From JAJDGF01 sp031549325 (GTDB taxonomy: Bacteria > Bacillota > Clostridia > Christensenellales > Aristaeellaceae): DNA of 64,000 bases. This document shows, in pieces, positions 19,074 through 30,381 of this stretch. How positions within the stretch are numbered: the first letter of the stretch is position 1; the number at the start of each line of letters is the position of its first letter. The DNA is taken from contig JAVBQA010000032.1 of the NCBI GenBank assembly GCA_031549325.1, positions 1 through 64,000 of the forward strand, given 5' to 3'. Position numbers and translations under genes: made by a program. The notes under the pieces are model-generated. The model saw nothing but the letters and a program-made list of their open reading frames with translations, searched no databases and had not been told where the DNA came from.

Positions 19074-19439
19074 TGTTTTTCCCTCCTTCAAAAGGACTCT
19101 ATGTCAATCGGGACTTGTTCTCTCTTGTTCCCGACGATACCATGATAACCTCCCCATGTTGAACCCCGATGTGCCGCAGGTTATGAAGCGCGGTCAAAAC
19201 GGTTAAGGAATCTGTCAGTTTCCATGTAGTTTTGAATTTCCCGGCGCGCCCGCGTTTTGTGCTGCGCCGCCCTCGGGCAACACAGCACAAAGCCGTAAAC
19301 GTGTGGGACGGGCGCTTTTCCGCTCATGCAGGCTTGCAGAACCGCTCGCCGTAGGCGCCGCTACGCCTCGGTTTCCGCAAGCCCGCCTGACCGAAAAAAT
19401 CACTCCGCCCACACATTCGCGTTTTGTGCTGCGTCGCCC
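19074..19439. other. Intergenic region with direct repeat and nested inverted repeats
   Basis: No gene is supported. The 5' UTR of the HPr-like gene has a tandem CTTGTTC at 19114-19120 and 19124-19130. A 23-bp block occurs twice with one mismatch (19251-19273 and 19418-19440, containing GTTTTGTGCTGCG). The first copy pairs its TTTGTGCTG (19256-19264) with CAGCACAAA (19283-19291). Between them, about 19328-19388 forms a long imperfect stem (GCTTGC with GCAAGC, CGTAG with CTACG). It may be an old repeat insertion. Confidence 0.5.
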
Positions 19440-19468
19440 TTGATTTTAACACGCCCATGGGATAGAAT
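19440..19468 (+). promoter_or_regulatory. lepA promoter (predicted)
   Basis: TTGATT (19440-19445), 17-bp spacer, TAGAAT (19463-19468). It lies 37 bp before the TTG start of lepA. Confidence 0.6.
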
Positions 19469-19504
19469 AAAGTAGATACTGCTAAACTTGGGGAGGTAGA
19501 CCCT

Positions 19505-21307
<1,803 letters not shown>

Positions 21308-21345
21308 GCGATAGGGGGCGGAGCCTCCCTGCAAAGGAGGATACC

Positions 21346-22395
21346 TTGCCGATCGGCTTGTACATCCACATACCGTTCTGCGCCCGGAAGTGCGCCTATT
21401 GCGATTTCGCGTCGTACGCGAACCGGATGGGCGAGCTGCCGGGTTATCTGTGTGCCCTGGAGAACGAGATGGAACAATGGGCCGGACGCGAGGCGGCGAC
21501 CGTGTTCATCGGGGGCGGCACGCCGTCGCTGATGAGCGGGGAGCAGATTGAAACGCTGATGCGCGCGGTGCGAAAGCATTTTGTGCTGCCGGAGGGCGCG
21601 GAGATTACCCTCGAAGCGAACCCGGGCACGCTGGACCTCGGGAAGCTGCGCGCCTGCCTGGCGGCGGGCGTGAACCGGCTGAGCATGGGCGTGCAGGCGA
21701 TGCAGCCGGCGCTGCTGCGGACGCTGGGCAGGATCCACACCTGGCAGGACGCGGCTTTGGGGGTCGAGCTGGCGCGGCGGGCGGGGTTTTCGAACATCAA
21801 CCTGGATCTGATGTATGCGCTGCCCGGCCAGACGCTATCGGATTGGGAGCACACGCTCAGGGCCGCGATCGGGCTGGGCGTTCCGCATGTGTCGGCCTAC
21901 AGCCTGATCCTGGAGGAGGGTACGCCGCTGTACAGGCGGGCGGATCTGGCCTATCCGGAGGAGGAACTGGCGCTCGAGATGCAGCGCGCGGCCACGCGCA
22001 TGCTGGGGGGCGCGGGGCTGATTCGGTACGAGGTCAGCAACTACGCGAAGCCGGGGTTCGCGTGCAGGCACAACATCGCCTACTGGACGCGGCGGGACTA
22101 CCTGGGCCTGGGCGCGGCGGCCCACTCGCTGATGGACGGGGTGCGGTTCGAGAACAGCCCGGAGGTCGCCGGGTACCGGCGGCTGCAACCCCACGCCCTG
22201 ACGGAACGGGAGATCTTTGAGGAGCGCGTGATGCTCGGCACCCGAATGACTTCCGGGATTCCGCTTGACGGGCTGGACGCCGGCAAGGTGGAAAAGCTGG
22301 CGCGCCTGGGGCTGGCAAAAACAGACCAGGGTCTGTTGTCGCTGACCGAGAAGGGTTTGGAGCTGCACAACGCGGTGGTGCTGGAATTGATTTAG
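21346..22395 (+). CDS. hemW: Radical SAM protein HemW
   Basis: 349 residues, TTG start after AAAGGAGG. The radical SAM cluster is C12-x3-C16-x2-C19 (FCARKCAYCDFASY). FIGGGTPSL, EANPGTL and RLSMGVQA are HemW/HemN signatures; the cysteine spacing and lack of an extra N-terminal region favour the heme chaperone HemW over true coproporphyrinogen oxidase. Its TAG stop is the first triplet of a truncated MITE copy, so the terminal codons may have been set by that insertion. Confidence 0.93.
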   Translation: MPIGLYIHIPFCARKCAYCDFASYANRMGELPGYLCALENEMEQWAGREAATVFIGGGTPSLMSGEQIETLMRAVRKHFVLPEGAEITLEANPGTLDLGKLRACLAAGVNRLSMGVQAMQPALLRTLGRIHTWQDAALGVELARRAGFSNINLDLMYALPGQTLSDWEHTLRAAIGLGVPHVSAYSLILEEGTPLYRRADLAYPEEELALEMQRAATRMLGGAGLIRYEVSNYAKPGFACRHNIAYWTRRDYLGLGAAAHSLMDGVRFENSPEVAGYRRLQPHALTEREIFEERVMLGTRMTSGIPLDGLDAGKVEKLARLGLAKTDQGLLSLTEKGLELHNAVVLELI

Positions 22396-22456
22396 GTAAG
22401 CGCTGAATAAATCGGCCACCGGTCTTGAGGCGCCTTTTCCGCTCCGGCGGCGGCGG
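22393..22456 (+). mobile_element. Truncated copy A of the CTAG-bounded palindromic MITE
   Basis: From the hemW stop (TTAG then GTAAGCGCTGA) the first 60 or so bases closely match one end of the full copies at 31505-31670 and 44123-44288, through GGCCACCGGTCTTGAGG and the CTCCGGCGGCGG block. The match then stops and unrelated sequence follows. The second terminal repeat is missing, so this copy is dead. Confidence 0.8.
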
Positions 22457-22564
22457 GGATGACCGGCGATGGCCGGGGGGGGTGACCATAAGCAGCCAAA
22501 ACCCTGACAAAAACTGGAACATCGCGGGCAGCCGGGCCGTCTACCTTCCAAGGAGGTGGGGGAA

Positions 22565-23683
22565 ATGATCAGGCGCTGGTGCGTTTGGTTGCTGGTATGG
22601 CTGTGGGGCGCTTGCGGGGTGGCCGGCGCGTCGGATTTGGTCGGGGTGCAATGCCCGGACAATTTCCGCCTGCAAAACGTGGACGTGGCGCAGGACGGCA
22701 CGCTTTTGCTGTCCGGCGCGGCCGGCCCGGTGATGGAAGCGAAGCCCATGCTGATGCGCGTCAGCACGGCCGGCAAGGTGCTGTGGTCGATGACGGACGA
22801 CGCCAAGGACGACGCGCTGTACCGCGACGCGATCTACCTGGAGGACGGCAGCATCGCCGCGCTGCGCTCCGCCAAGAACTGGAAATGGGTGGTGCAGATC
22901 ATCCGGGATGGGAAGGTGGAGGCGAAATCCAAGGCGCTGAAGGATGTGTTCGGGCTGCGAAGGGCGGGCGGCGGCCTGTTCACCTACGGCGACATGGGCA
23001 ACAACAAGCGCGGCGTGCTGAAGATGGACGGGCGGGGCAAGGCCCTGTTCCGGGTGCGGTGGCCCAGGCCGCTGCTGATGAACGGCGTGCTGGTCGGCCC
23101 GGGCGCGCATGTGGCCTTCGGCGACAAACTGGTCTCGCCCAAGAAGGGGCAGGATCAGGAGTCCTACGGCATGGTGGCCGCGTTTGACGATGCGGGCAAG
23201 GTGCTGTGGCGGCACGACAGCGCGACGAAGTGCTCCTTCCTGGCCGCCGCCTGGGCCGGGGACGGCCGCGTGGTGGTGGCGGGTTACGACGAGGATGGGC
23301 GGCGCACCGGCTGCATCGCCGAGTACGGCCCGGACGGGCAGGTGTGGAAGACGGCGCTCGCGGATCTGCCGGGCGGCGCGGGGCGCGCGCAGGTGGGCGA
23401 AATCGAGTCCATTCTGGCGGTTGAGGGCGGGTATCTGGCGCTCAACGGCTGCTACGACGAGCCGGGCAACGCGCGGCTGGTGCTGGTCGACGGGGGCGGG
23501 GCCGTTCAGAGGGTTTGGGACGTACCCATCGGCGATGTGCACGTCAAGGATCACGTCCGGCTTTACCGGGTGGGCGAGGAGATCTACCTCCTGGCCAACG
23601 GCCGGGTGAACCCGGGGAACGCAAAGACCCTGAAGAATGTGCCGTCCGCGACGGTCCTTCGCAAAATCGATCTTGCGGCGTAG
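22565..23683 (+). CDS. Secreted beta-propeller-like protein of unknown function
   Basis: 372 residues. A hydrophobic N-terminus (about residues 5-22, ending GVAGAS) is a signal peptide. The rest consists of repeated short strands such as KVLWSMTDDAKDD, KALFRVRWPRP, KVLWRHDSATK and QVWKTALADL, which resemble PQQ/quinoprotein-type or YncE-like propeller blades, perhaps six or seven. No catalytic motif is visible. The ATG at 22565 is chosen because AGGAGGTG lies 6 nt before it; the in-frame GTG at 22556 is inside that site. It lies between hemW and an sdpRI operon, interrupting the usual hemW-hrcA link. Confidence 0.55.
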   Translation: MIRRWCVWLLVWLWGACGVAGASDLVGVQCPDNFRLQNVDVAQDGTLLLSGAAGPVMEAKPMLMRVSTAGKVLWSMTDDAKDDALYRDAIYLEDGSIAALRSAKNWKWVVQIIRDGKVEAKSKALKDVFGLRRAGGGLFTYGDMGNNKRGVLKMDGRGKALFRVRWPRPLLMNGVLVGPGAHVAFGDKLVSPKKGQDQESYGMVAAFDDAGKVLWRHDSATKCSFLAAAWAGDGRVVVAGYDEDGRRTGCIAEYGPDGQVWKTALADLPGGAGRAQVGEIESILAVEGGYLALNGCYDEPGNARLVLVDGGGAVQRVWDVPIGDVHVKDHVRLYRVGEEIYLLANGRVNPGNAKTLKNVPSATVLRKIDLAA

Positions 23684-23833
23684 CGCGCGGAGGGCCGCCG
23701 GCCTCGCCGGGCGGACCGGCCGGTGGAGCGCGGTTTTCTGCAGGCCCGGCATGCCTCTTCCTGGCGGCACATACTTTTTTGGCAGCCTGGGGCGGACCTT
23801 GCGTTCGCCCTTTTGTTATTTTTGGGCGGCACG

Positions 23834-23862
23834 TTGACAAACTGGGCCAACGGGCGTATACT
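23834..23862 (+). promoter_or_regulatory. sdpR-sdpI promoter
   Basis: Perfect -35 TTGACA (23834-23839), 17-bp spacer and TATACT (23857-23862). The operator dyad starts 6 bp after the -10. Confidence 0.85.
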
Positions 23863-23867
23863 GTGGT

Positions 23868-23889
23868 TAGATAATTAGATGATTATCTA
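23868..23889 (+). promoter_or_regulatory. Operator dyad for the SdpR-like repressor
   Basis: TAGATAAT-TAGATG-ATTATCTA is a perfect 8-bp inverted repeat with a 6-bp centre. It spans the expected transcription start, in an otherwise GC-rich region. ArsR/SdpR-type repressors bind such AT-rich dyads, so autorepression is inferred. Confidence 0.8.
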
Positions 23890-23915
23890 AATATCGAACG
23901 AATGGAGGCGGGCGC

Positions 23916-24197
23916 ATGGGCGACGCGTGGAACGCGCTGGCCGATCCGACGCGCCGGGCGATTCTAGGCCACCTGCGCAGGGGCGAGCTGAACGCCGGAG
24001 AGATCGCCGATCTGTTCAGCATCAGCAAGCCGTCCATCAGCCACCACCTGAACATTCTGAAACAGGCGGACCTGGTGCGGGCGGAAAAGGCGGGGCAGAA
24101 CGTGATCTACCGGCTGAACACCTCGGTGCTGGAGGACTTGCTGGAGCTGCTGTCGGGCATGATGAAAAGAGTGGGTGAAGACGATGAGGAACCGTAG
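23916..24197 (+). CDS. sdpR: SdpR-like ArsR-family transcriptional repressor
   Basis: 93 residues. A winged helix: ALADPTRRAILGHLRRGELNAGEIADLF, then the recognition helix SKPSISHHLNILKQADLV and the wing AEKAGQNVIYRLN. No metal-binding cysteine cluster is seen, so it resembles SdpR/autorepressor members rather than metal sensors. GGAGGCGGG precedes the ATG. It overlaps the sdpI gene by 14 nt and has a dyad operator at its own promoter. In Bacillus, SdpR represses the sdpRI operon until SdpI and toxin SdpC sequester it at the membrane. Confidence 0.87.
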   Translation: MGDAWNALADPTRRAILGHLRRGELNAGEIADLFSISKPSISHHLNILKQADLVRAEKAGQNVIYRLNTSVLEDLLELLSGMMKRVGEDDEEP

Positions 24198-24840
24198 GTG
24201 GATCTTCTGGGTGGTGGCGCTGCTGAACATCGCGGCGCAGATCGTCTACGTCGCGGTGTTTGTGAAACAGGACGTGGTGGCGGTGCACTACGGGCTGGAC
24301 GGCCAGGCCAACCGCTGGGGCAGCAAGTGGGAGCTGGCGGCGCTCTCGCTGCTGCCGCTGCTGATGCTGGCGCTGTACGAGCTGTACCGAAAGCTGGCGA
24401 AAAACCCGCGCAACCTGAAAAACCGCAAGTATGAGGACGTGTACATCCCGCTGATCGCGATGATGTTCATCCCCATCGGCTGGCTGATGACGACCATCCG
24501 CGGCGAGCGGCTGGCGGGCGGCGACATCGGCTGGCTGGGCGTTTTCATGGGGATCATGATGGTGGTCATCAGCAACATCATGGGCAAGATCTCGCCCAAC
24601 CGCTACTTCGGCTACCGGCTGCCCTGGACGCTCAAGGACGACGAGGTCTGGATCGCCACCCACCGGCGCGCGGGCTACTGGGGCGTGGCGGGGGGCATCA
24701 CGATGATCCTGAGCGGGCTGCTGGCGCTGCGGTTCGGGTACGGCTTTGCGATCGCCGGGCTGATCCTGGGCATCGTCGTGATGACCGCGCCGCCCGCGGT
24801 GTTCGCGTATCGGATGTACCACGAGCGGCATCCGCGATGA
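24184..24840 (+). CDS. sdpI: SdpI-family membrane immunity protein
   Basis: 218 residues with six or so hydrophobic segments (for example WIFWVVALLNIAAQIVYVAVF near the start and a GLLALRFGYGFAIAGLILGIVV stretch near the end). VAVHYGLDGQANRWGSK and the later IMGKISPNRYFGYRLPWTLKDDEVWIATHR are hallmarks of SdpI/DUF1648. In Bacillus it gives immunity to the SdpC toxin and signals to SdpR. No sdpABC toxin genes are here. The ATG at 24184 was chosen; an in-frame GTG at 24175 is possible. Confidence 0.87.
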   Translation: MRNRRWIFWVVALLNIAAQIVYVAVFVKQDVVAVHYGLDGQANRWGSKWELAALSLLPLLMLALYELYRKLAKNPRNLKNRKYEDVYIPLIAMMFIPIGWLMTTIRGERLAGGDIGWLGVFMGIMMVVISNIMGKISPNRYFGYRLPWTLKDDEVWIATHRRAGYWGVAGGITMILSGLLALRFGYGFAIAGLILGIVVMTAPPAVFAYRMYHERHPR

Positions 24841-25261
24841 GGTGATGAGGATGAAGAAGTTTGGGTTTACGTGGGCGTCACCTTCGCGGCCTGACCGCCG
24901 ATGGCGGCCCGACGGGGGCTTTTGACAGTTTGTGCGGGCGGCGGAAGCCGCCCGTTTGTCGTCCGCGCGACCGGGGACGGCGTCCGGCGGCGGGCGCGGG
25001 CGGGCGCGGGCGGCCGCTGGGCGGCTATGGGCGGCTGCGGGGCGGCCTGCGTGCGGTTGCGGACGGCTGCGGGCGGTTGCGCGCGGGTCGCGGGCGTTCG
25101 CGGCCGTAATCCTAATCCGAATCCGAATCCAAATCGAGAATCCTACTCGAGAGTCGCGCGGGGGCGGCGTCGCCTGGCGGCCGAGCGCCCATGCCGGGCC
25201 GCGCGCCGCGCCCAGCGCGGCCGCCGAGGAGCGCTTCGCGAATTTTTAATCTGCGGGACTC
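24841..25261. other. G-rich low-complexity tract and short hexamer repeat
   Basis: No gene is supported, though an ATG with a GAGGTGATG-like site at about 24841-24853 looks like a truncated gene start. A GGGCGGC/GCCGCCC-type hairpin (24935-24954, GGAA loop, then TTTG) may be a weak terminator for sdpRI. From about 24970 to 25100 the plus strand is extremely G-rich with repeated GGGCG and GCGGGCGGTTGCG-like units. From about 25107 to 25142 a degenerate AATCCG hexamer is repeated about five times. Possible G-quadruplex or slipped-repeat DNA. Confidence 0.6.
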
Positions 25262-25290
25262 TTGACAACGGGGGGCTTGAGTGTTATCCT
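25262..25290 (+). promoter_or_regulatory. hrcA operon promoter
   Basis: TTGACA (25262-25267), 17-bp spacer, TATCCT (25285-25290). The CIRCE element begins 12 bp further downstream, at the start of the transcript. Confidence 0.75.
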
Positions 25291-25301
25291 TAGACCAGCG
25301 A

Positions 25302-25328
25302 TTAGCACTCGACAACAGAGAGTGCTAG
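25302..25328 (+). promoter_or_regulatory. CIRCE operator
   Basis: TTAGCACTC (25302-25310), nine bases, GAGTGCTAG (25320-25328): the canonical HrcA-binding inverted repeat with one terminal mismatch. It lies between the promoter and hrcA, giving autorepression of the heat-shock operon. No second CIRCE was seen before dnaK. Confidence 0.96.
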
Positions 25329-25357
25329 CAGAGCCAAGGGGGAGGTGCCAACGGCGT

Positions 25358-26374
25358 ATGGACGAGCGCAAGTTTTTGATCCTGCAGGCGATCATTGACG
25401 ACTACATCACGACCGCCGTGCCCGTGGGCTCCCGCACCATCTCCCGCAAATCGGGCGTCGGATTCAGCCCGGCCACCATTCGCAACGAGATGAGCGACCT
25501 TGAGGAGCTCGGGTACCTGGATCAGCCCCACACCTCGGCGGGCCGCGTGCCGTCGGCCAAGGCGTACCGCTGGTACGTGGACCAGCTGCTGAGCGCGGGC
25601 CCGCTGTCCAAAGAGGACGGGGATCGCATCAGCGGCCATCTGTCGATGCGCAGCCAGCAGCTGGAGCAGGTGATCCGCCGCGCCGCGCAGACCCTGTCCG
25701 AGCTGACGAACTACACGTCGCTGGTGATGGTGCCCCAGATGCAGTCCATGCGCATCATGAGGGTGCACATGGTGCACGTCACCGAGACCATGGCGCTGAT
25801 GATCGTCGTGACCAACGCCGGCATGATCAAGGATTCGCTGATCCGCATCCCCGAGGGGATCTCCGGGGACATACTATACAAGATCTCGAACATGCTCACC
25901 GAGCAGCTGGCGGGGCTGACGCTGGATGAGATCCGCCAGAAGTTCGCCGAGATTTTCAAGGATCTTCGGGAAAACCGCAAGCTATTCGCGTCGGTGCTGG
26001 ACGCGCTCGAGAACCGCATGGCCGAGGGCGAGTCGGAGATGGTGGTGGGCGGCGGGGCCAACCTGCTGCACTACCCGGAATACAGCGACGTCGAAAAGGC
26101 GCGCAACTTCCTGTCGGTGCTGGAATCCAAGGAGAAGCTGTACCCGCTGCTGCGCAGCGCGGGCACCCTGGAGTTCTCCATTCGCATCGGCCCGGAGAAC
26201 GACCTGCCCGAGCTTTCCGAGTGCTCGCTGGTCACGGCGACGTACCGCATCGGCGAGGACACGCGCGGCACCATGGGCATCATCGGCCCGACCCGCATGA
26301 ATTACCAGCGCGTGATCTCGGTGCTGGATTTCATGGGCAAGGCGCTCAGCGATCTGCTGACGAAGGACAAATAG
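25358..26374 (+). CDS. hrcA: Heat-inducible transcription repressor HrcA
   Basis: 338 residues. N-terminal winged helix (DERKFLILQAIIDDYITTAVPVGS, SPATIRNEMSDLEELGYLDQPHTSAGRVPS) and C-terminal GAF-like dimer domain. HrcA binds CIRCE and is kept active by GroEL, so heat stress relieves repression. The start follows GGGGGAGGTG; upstream in-frame codons run through the CIRCE and are rejected. First gene of hrcA-grpE-dnaK-dnaJ. Confidence 0.96.
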   Translation: MDERKFLILQAIIDDYITTAVPVGSRTISRKSGVGFSPATIRNEMSDLEELGYLDQPHTSAGRVPSAKAYRWYVDQLLSAGPLSKEDGDRISGHLSMRSQQLEQVIRRAAQTLSELTNYTSLVMVPQMQSMRIMRVHMVHVTETMALMIVVTNAGMIKDSLIRIPEGISGDILYKISNMLTEQLAGLTLDEIRQKFAEIFKDLRENRKLFASVLDALENRMAEGESEMVVGGGANLLHYPEYSDVEKARNFLSVLESKEKLYPLLRSAGTLEFSIRIGPENDLPELSECSLVTATYRIGEDTRGTMGIIGPTRMNYQRVISVLDFMGKALSDLLTKDK

Positions 26375-26433
26375 ACAAAAAGAACCCGACGGGCCGACGC
26401 CGCGCGCCCGCACCAAAACAACAGGAGGACGAC

Positions 26434-26970
26434 ATGACCGACATCAAGCGCGATGACAACCTGGCCGAGCAGCCGGAAACCATAGGGGAAGAGCCTCAGG
26501 CGGAGGCCACGCAGGACGAATGGGAGCAGGCGCTTCGCCAGGCGGTTGAGCAGCGGGACGAATACCTGGCCATGGCCCAGCGCACCCAGGCCGAGTTCCT
26601 GAACTACAAAAAGCGCACCGAGGCCGCCCGGACAGAGGCGCAGGACGACGGCGTGCGCGAGGCCGTCGCCGCCATGCTGCCCACCATCGACAATTTCGAG
26701 CGCGCCATCCAGGCCGCGAAGGACGCGGGGGACACCGGCGCGCTGCTCGAAGGCATCGAGATGACGCAGAAGATCATGCTGGAGGCCGCCTTGAAGCTGG
26801 GCCTTGAGGAAGTGCCCGCCCTGGGCGAGAAGTTCGACCCCGAGCTGCACAACGCGGTCATGCGGGCCGACGAAGGGGAGCCCGGGACGGTGCTGGAGGT
26901 GTTCCAGAAGGGCTATCGGGTGCGCGGGAAGATCATCCGCTATCCGATGGTGAAGGTCGCGGCGGAATGA
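26434..26970 (+). CDS. grpE: Nucleotide exchange factor GrpE
   Basis: 178 residues. An acidic N-terminus, a long coiled coil (about 25-80, with AQRTQAEFLNYKKRTEA), and the C-terminal beta domain (LGLEEVPALGEKFDPELHNAVMR, VFQKGYRVRGKIIRYPMVKVA). GrpE releases ADP from DnaK. ACAGGAGGA precedes the ATG. It lies 59 nt after hrcA. Confidence 0.96.
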   Translation: MTDIKRDDNLAEQPETIGEEPQAEATQDEWEQALRQAVEQRDEYLAMAQRTQAEFLNYKKRTEAARTEAQDDGVREAVAAMLPTIDNFERAIQAAKDAGDTGALLEGIEMTQKIMLEAALKLGLEEVPALGEKFDPELHNAVMRADEGEPGTVLEVFQKGYRVRGKIIRYPMVKVAAE

Positions 26971-27120
26971 ACCAAAGGGCGCTTCACAGTGGGAGGCGGT
27001 TGCCCGGCGCCGCGCTGGCGCGGCCCGTTTTCCGCAAGCTGAAACCGCGCGTTGCACGCATCTCCACATGGCCATTGCGTCATTGGACATAAAATTGATT
27101 TGTCAATCAGGAGGATATAG

Positions 27121-28938
<1,818 letters not shown>

Positions 28939-29045
28939 GACACAGCAAGGCCGCTGGGAGGCGCTGCCTCCCAGGCCCTCTGCTTAGGGGCATGACGGTC
29001 CAAAGAACCCAAAACCCGGGCGCGCTGCGCCCGGGGGATGGGATT

Positions 29046-29093
29046 CTCAAGGGACGGCGTCCCTTGAGCGGGGGTCTGGGGACGGCGTCCCCA
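29046..29093. repeat. Double hairpin repeat between dnaK and dnaJ (copy 2 of stop-proximal family)
   Basis: Two adjacent perfect hairpins, 29046-29068 (9-bp arms) and 29077-29093 (6-bp arms), share the loop CGGCG. GGGGTCTGGGGACGGCGTCC also appears in inverted form at 47318-47340. It sits within the heat-shock operon and could attenuate or stabilise dnaJ mRNA. Confidence 0.65.
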
Positions 29094-29127
29094 GCGTCTG
29101 TCCGTGCATAGAGGAAGTGAGTAACGC

Positions 29128-30279
29128 TTGGCGACAAAAAGGGACTATTACGAGGTGCTGGGCATTCAGAAGGGCGCCAGCGACGCGGACATCAAAAAGG
29201 CGTTTCGCCAGATGGCCAAGAAGCTGCACCCCGATGTGAACCCGGGCGACAAGCACGCCGAGGAGAAGTTCAAGGAACTGAACGAGGCCTATGAGACGCT
29301 GTCCGACCCGCAAAAAAAGGCGCGCTACGACCAGTTTGGGCACGAGGCCCCCGGCCAGGGCGGCTTTGGCGGCGGCGGGTTCCAGGGCGATTTCGGCGGC
29401 TTTGGCGGCGGCGCGGGGTTCGGCGGGTTTGACGACATCTTCAGCGCGTTCTTCGGCGGCGGCGCGGGCGGCGGCGCGCGGCGACAGGGCCCGATTCAGG
29501 GCGACGACCTGATGTACGAGCTGACGATTTCCTTCGAGGAGGCGGCCAAGGGCTGCCAGAAGGAGATCAGCCTGACGCGGGACGATGCCTGCGAGGCCTG
29601 CGGCGGCAGCGGCGCGAAGGAGGGCACACACCCCGAAACCTGCCCCACCTGCAAGGGCAGCGGCCAGGTGGGCGTGGTGCAGAACACGCCGTTTGGGCGC
29701 ATCCAGAACGTGCGCACCTGCGAGACGTGCCGGGGCGAGGGCAAGATCGTGAAGGATCCGTGCGCCAAGTGCAACGGCAGGGGCAAGGTGCGCAGCACCA
29801 AAAAGCGCGTGATCAAGGTGCCCGCTGGCATCGACGACACCCAGACGATCCGGATCTCCGGCCAGGGCCAGGGCGGCGAGCGCGGCGGCCCGCCGGGTGA
29901 CCTGCTGGTGCGCGTGCGCGTGCGGCAGCACAAGCTGTTCACCAGGAAGGGCTTTGACCTGTACTGCACCATCCCGATCAGCTTCACCCACGCGGCGCTG
30001 GGCGGCGAGATCGACGTGCCCACCCTCGACAAGCCGGTCAAGCATCTGGTGCCGGAGGGCACGCAGCCGGGCACCGTGCTTCGGCTCAAGGGCTACGGCA
30101 TCCAGAACCTGCGCGGCGCCGGCAAGGGCGATCTGTACGTCGAGATGAACGTCGAGGTGCCCAAAAAACTCACCGACAAGCAGAAACAGCTGTTGCACGA
30201 GTTCGAGGCCACGATCACCGGCAAGGAATACGAGCAGAAGAAATCGTTCTTTGACCGGATGAAGGATGCATTCAATTAG
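29128..30279 (+). CDS. dnaJ: Chaperone DnaJ (Hsp40)
   Basis: 383 residues, TTG start. J domain with HPD at residues 34-36, a Gly/Phe-rich region (about 75-125), four zinc repeats ([32 protein letters not shown]) and C-terminal substrate domains. It stimulates DnaK ATPase. The ribosome site (GAGGAAGTGAG) is moderate. It is followed by a strong terminator, ending the heat-shock operon. Confidence 0.96.
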   Translation: MATKRDYYEVLGIQKGASDADIKKAFRQMAKKLHPDVNPGDKHAEEKFKELNEAYETLSDPQKKARYDQFGHEAPGQGGFGGGGFQGDFGGFGGGAGFGGFDDIFSAFFGGGAGGGARRQGPIQGDDLMYELTISFEEAAKGCQKEISLTRDDACEACGGSGAKEGTHPETCPTCKGSGQVGVVQNTPFGRIQNVRTCETCRGEGKIVKDPCAKCNGRGKVRSTKKRVIKVPAGIDDTQTIRISGQGQGGERGGPPGDLLVRVRVRQHKLFTRKGFDLYCTIPISFTHAALGGEIDVPTLDKPVKHLVPEGTQPGTVLRLKGYGIQNLRGAGKGDLYVEMNVEVPKKLTDKQKQLLHEFEATITGKEYEQKKSFFDRMKDAFN

Positions 30280-30282
30280 CCA

Positions 30283-30329
30283 AAACGCGGCGGATGCGCA
30301 TCGCGCGTCCGCCGCGTTTGATATTTTTT
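30283..30329 (+). terminator. Terminator after dnaJ
   Basis: A perfect 12-bp stem AAACGCGGCGGA/TCCGCCGCGTTT with a 13-nt loop, followed by GATATTTTTTC. Its tail overlaps the -35 of the next promoter. Confidence 0.92.
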
Positions 30330-30346
30330 CGCCGGTGTGCTATACT
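30318..30346 (+). promoter_or_regulatory. Promoter of the glycosyltransferase gene
   Basis: TTGATA (30318-30323), 17-bp spacer, TATACT (30341-30346). The -35 begins in the 3' arm of the dnaJ terminator, so the two signals are fused. Confidence 0.75.
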
Positions 30347-30381
30347 TCTATCAAGGGGAAAAACCTTCCTGGGGGGCTGGC

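Noticed and set aside
24853..24900. Start of a gene after sdpI (MKKFGFTW)
   Set aside because: There is an ATG and a ribosome-site-like sequence, but the frame runs into the low-complexity tract without recognisable protein; at most it is a truncated remnant.
25107..25142. Short tandem hexamers considered as a CRISPR-like array
   Set aside because: Units are 6 bp without spacers, so it is a simple-sequence repeat and not a CRISPR array.
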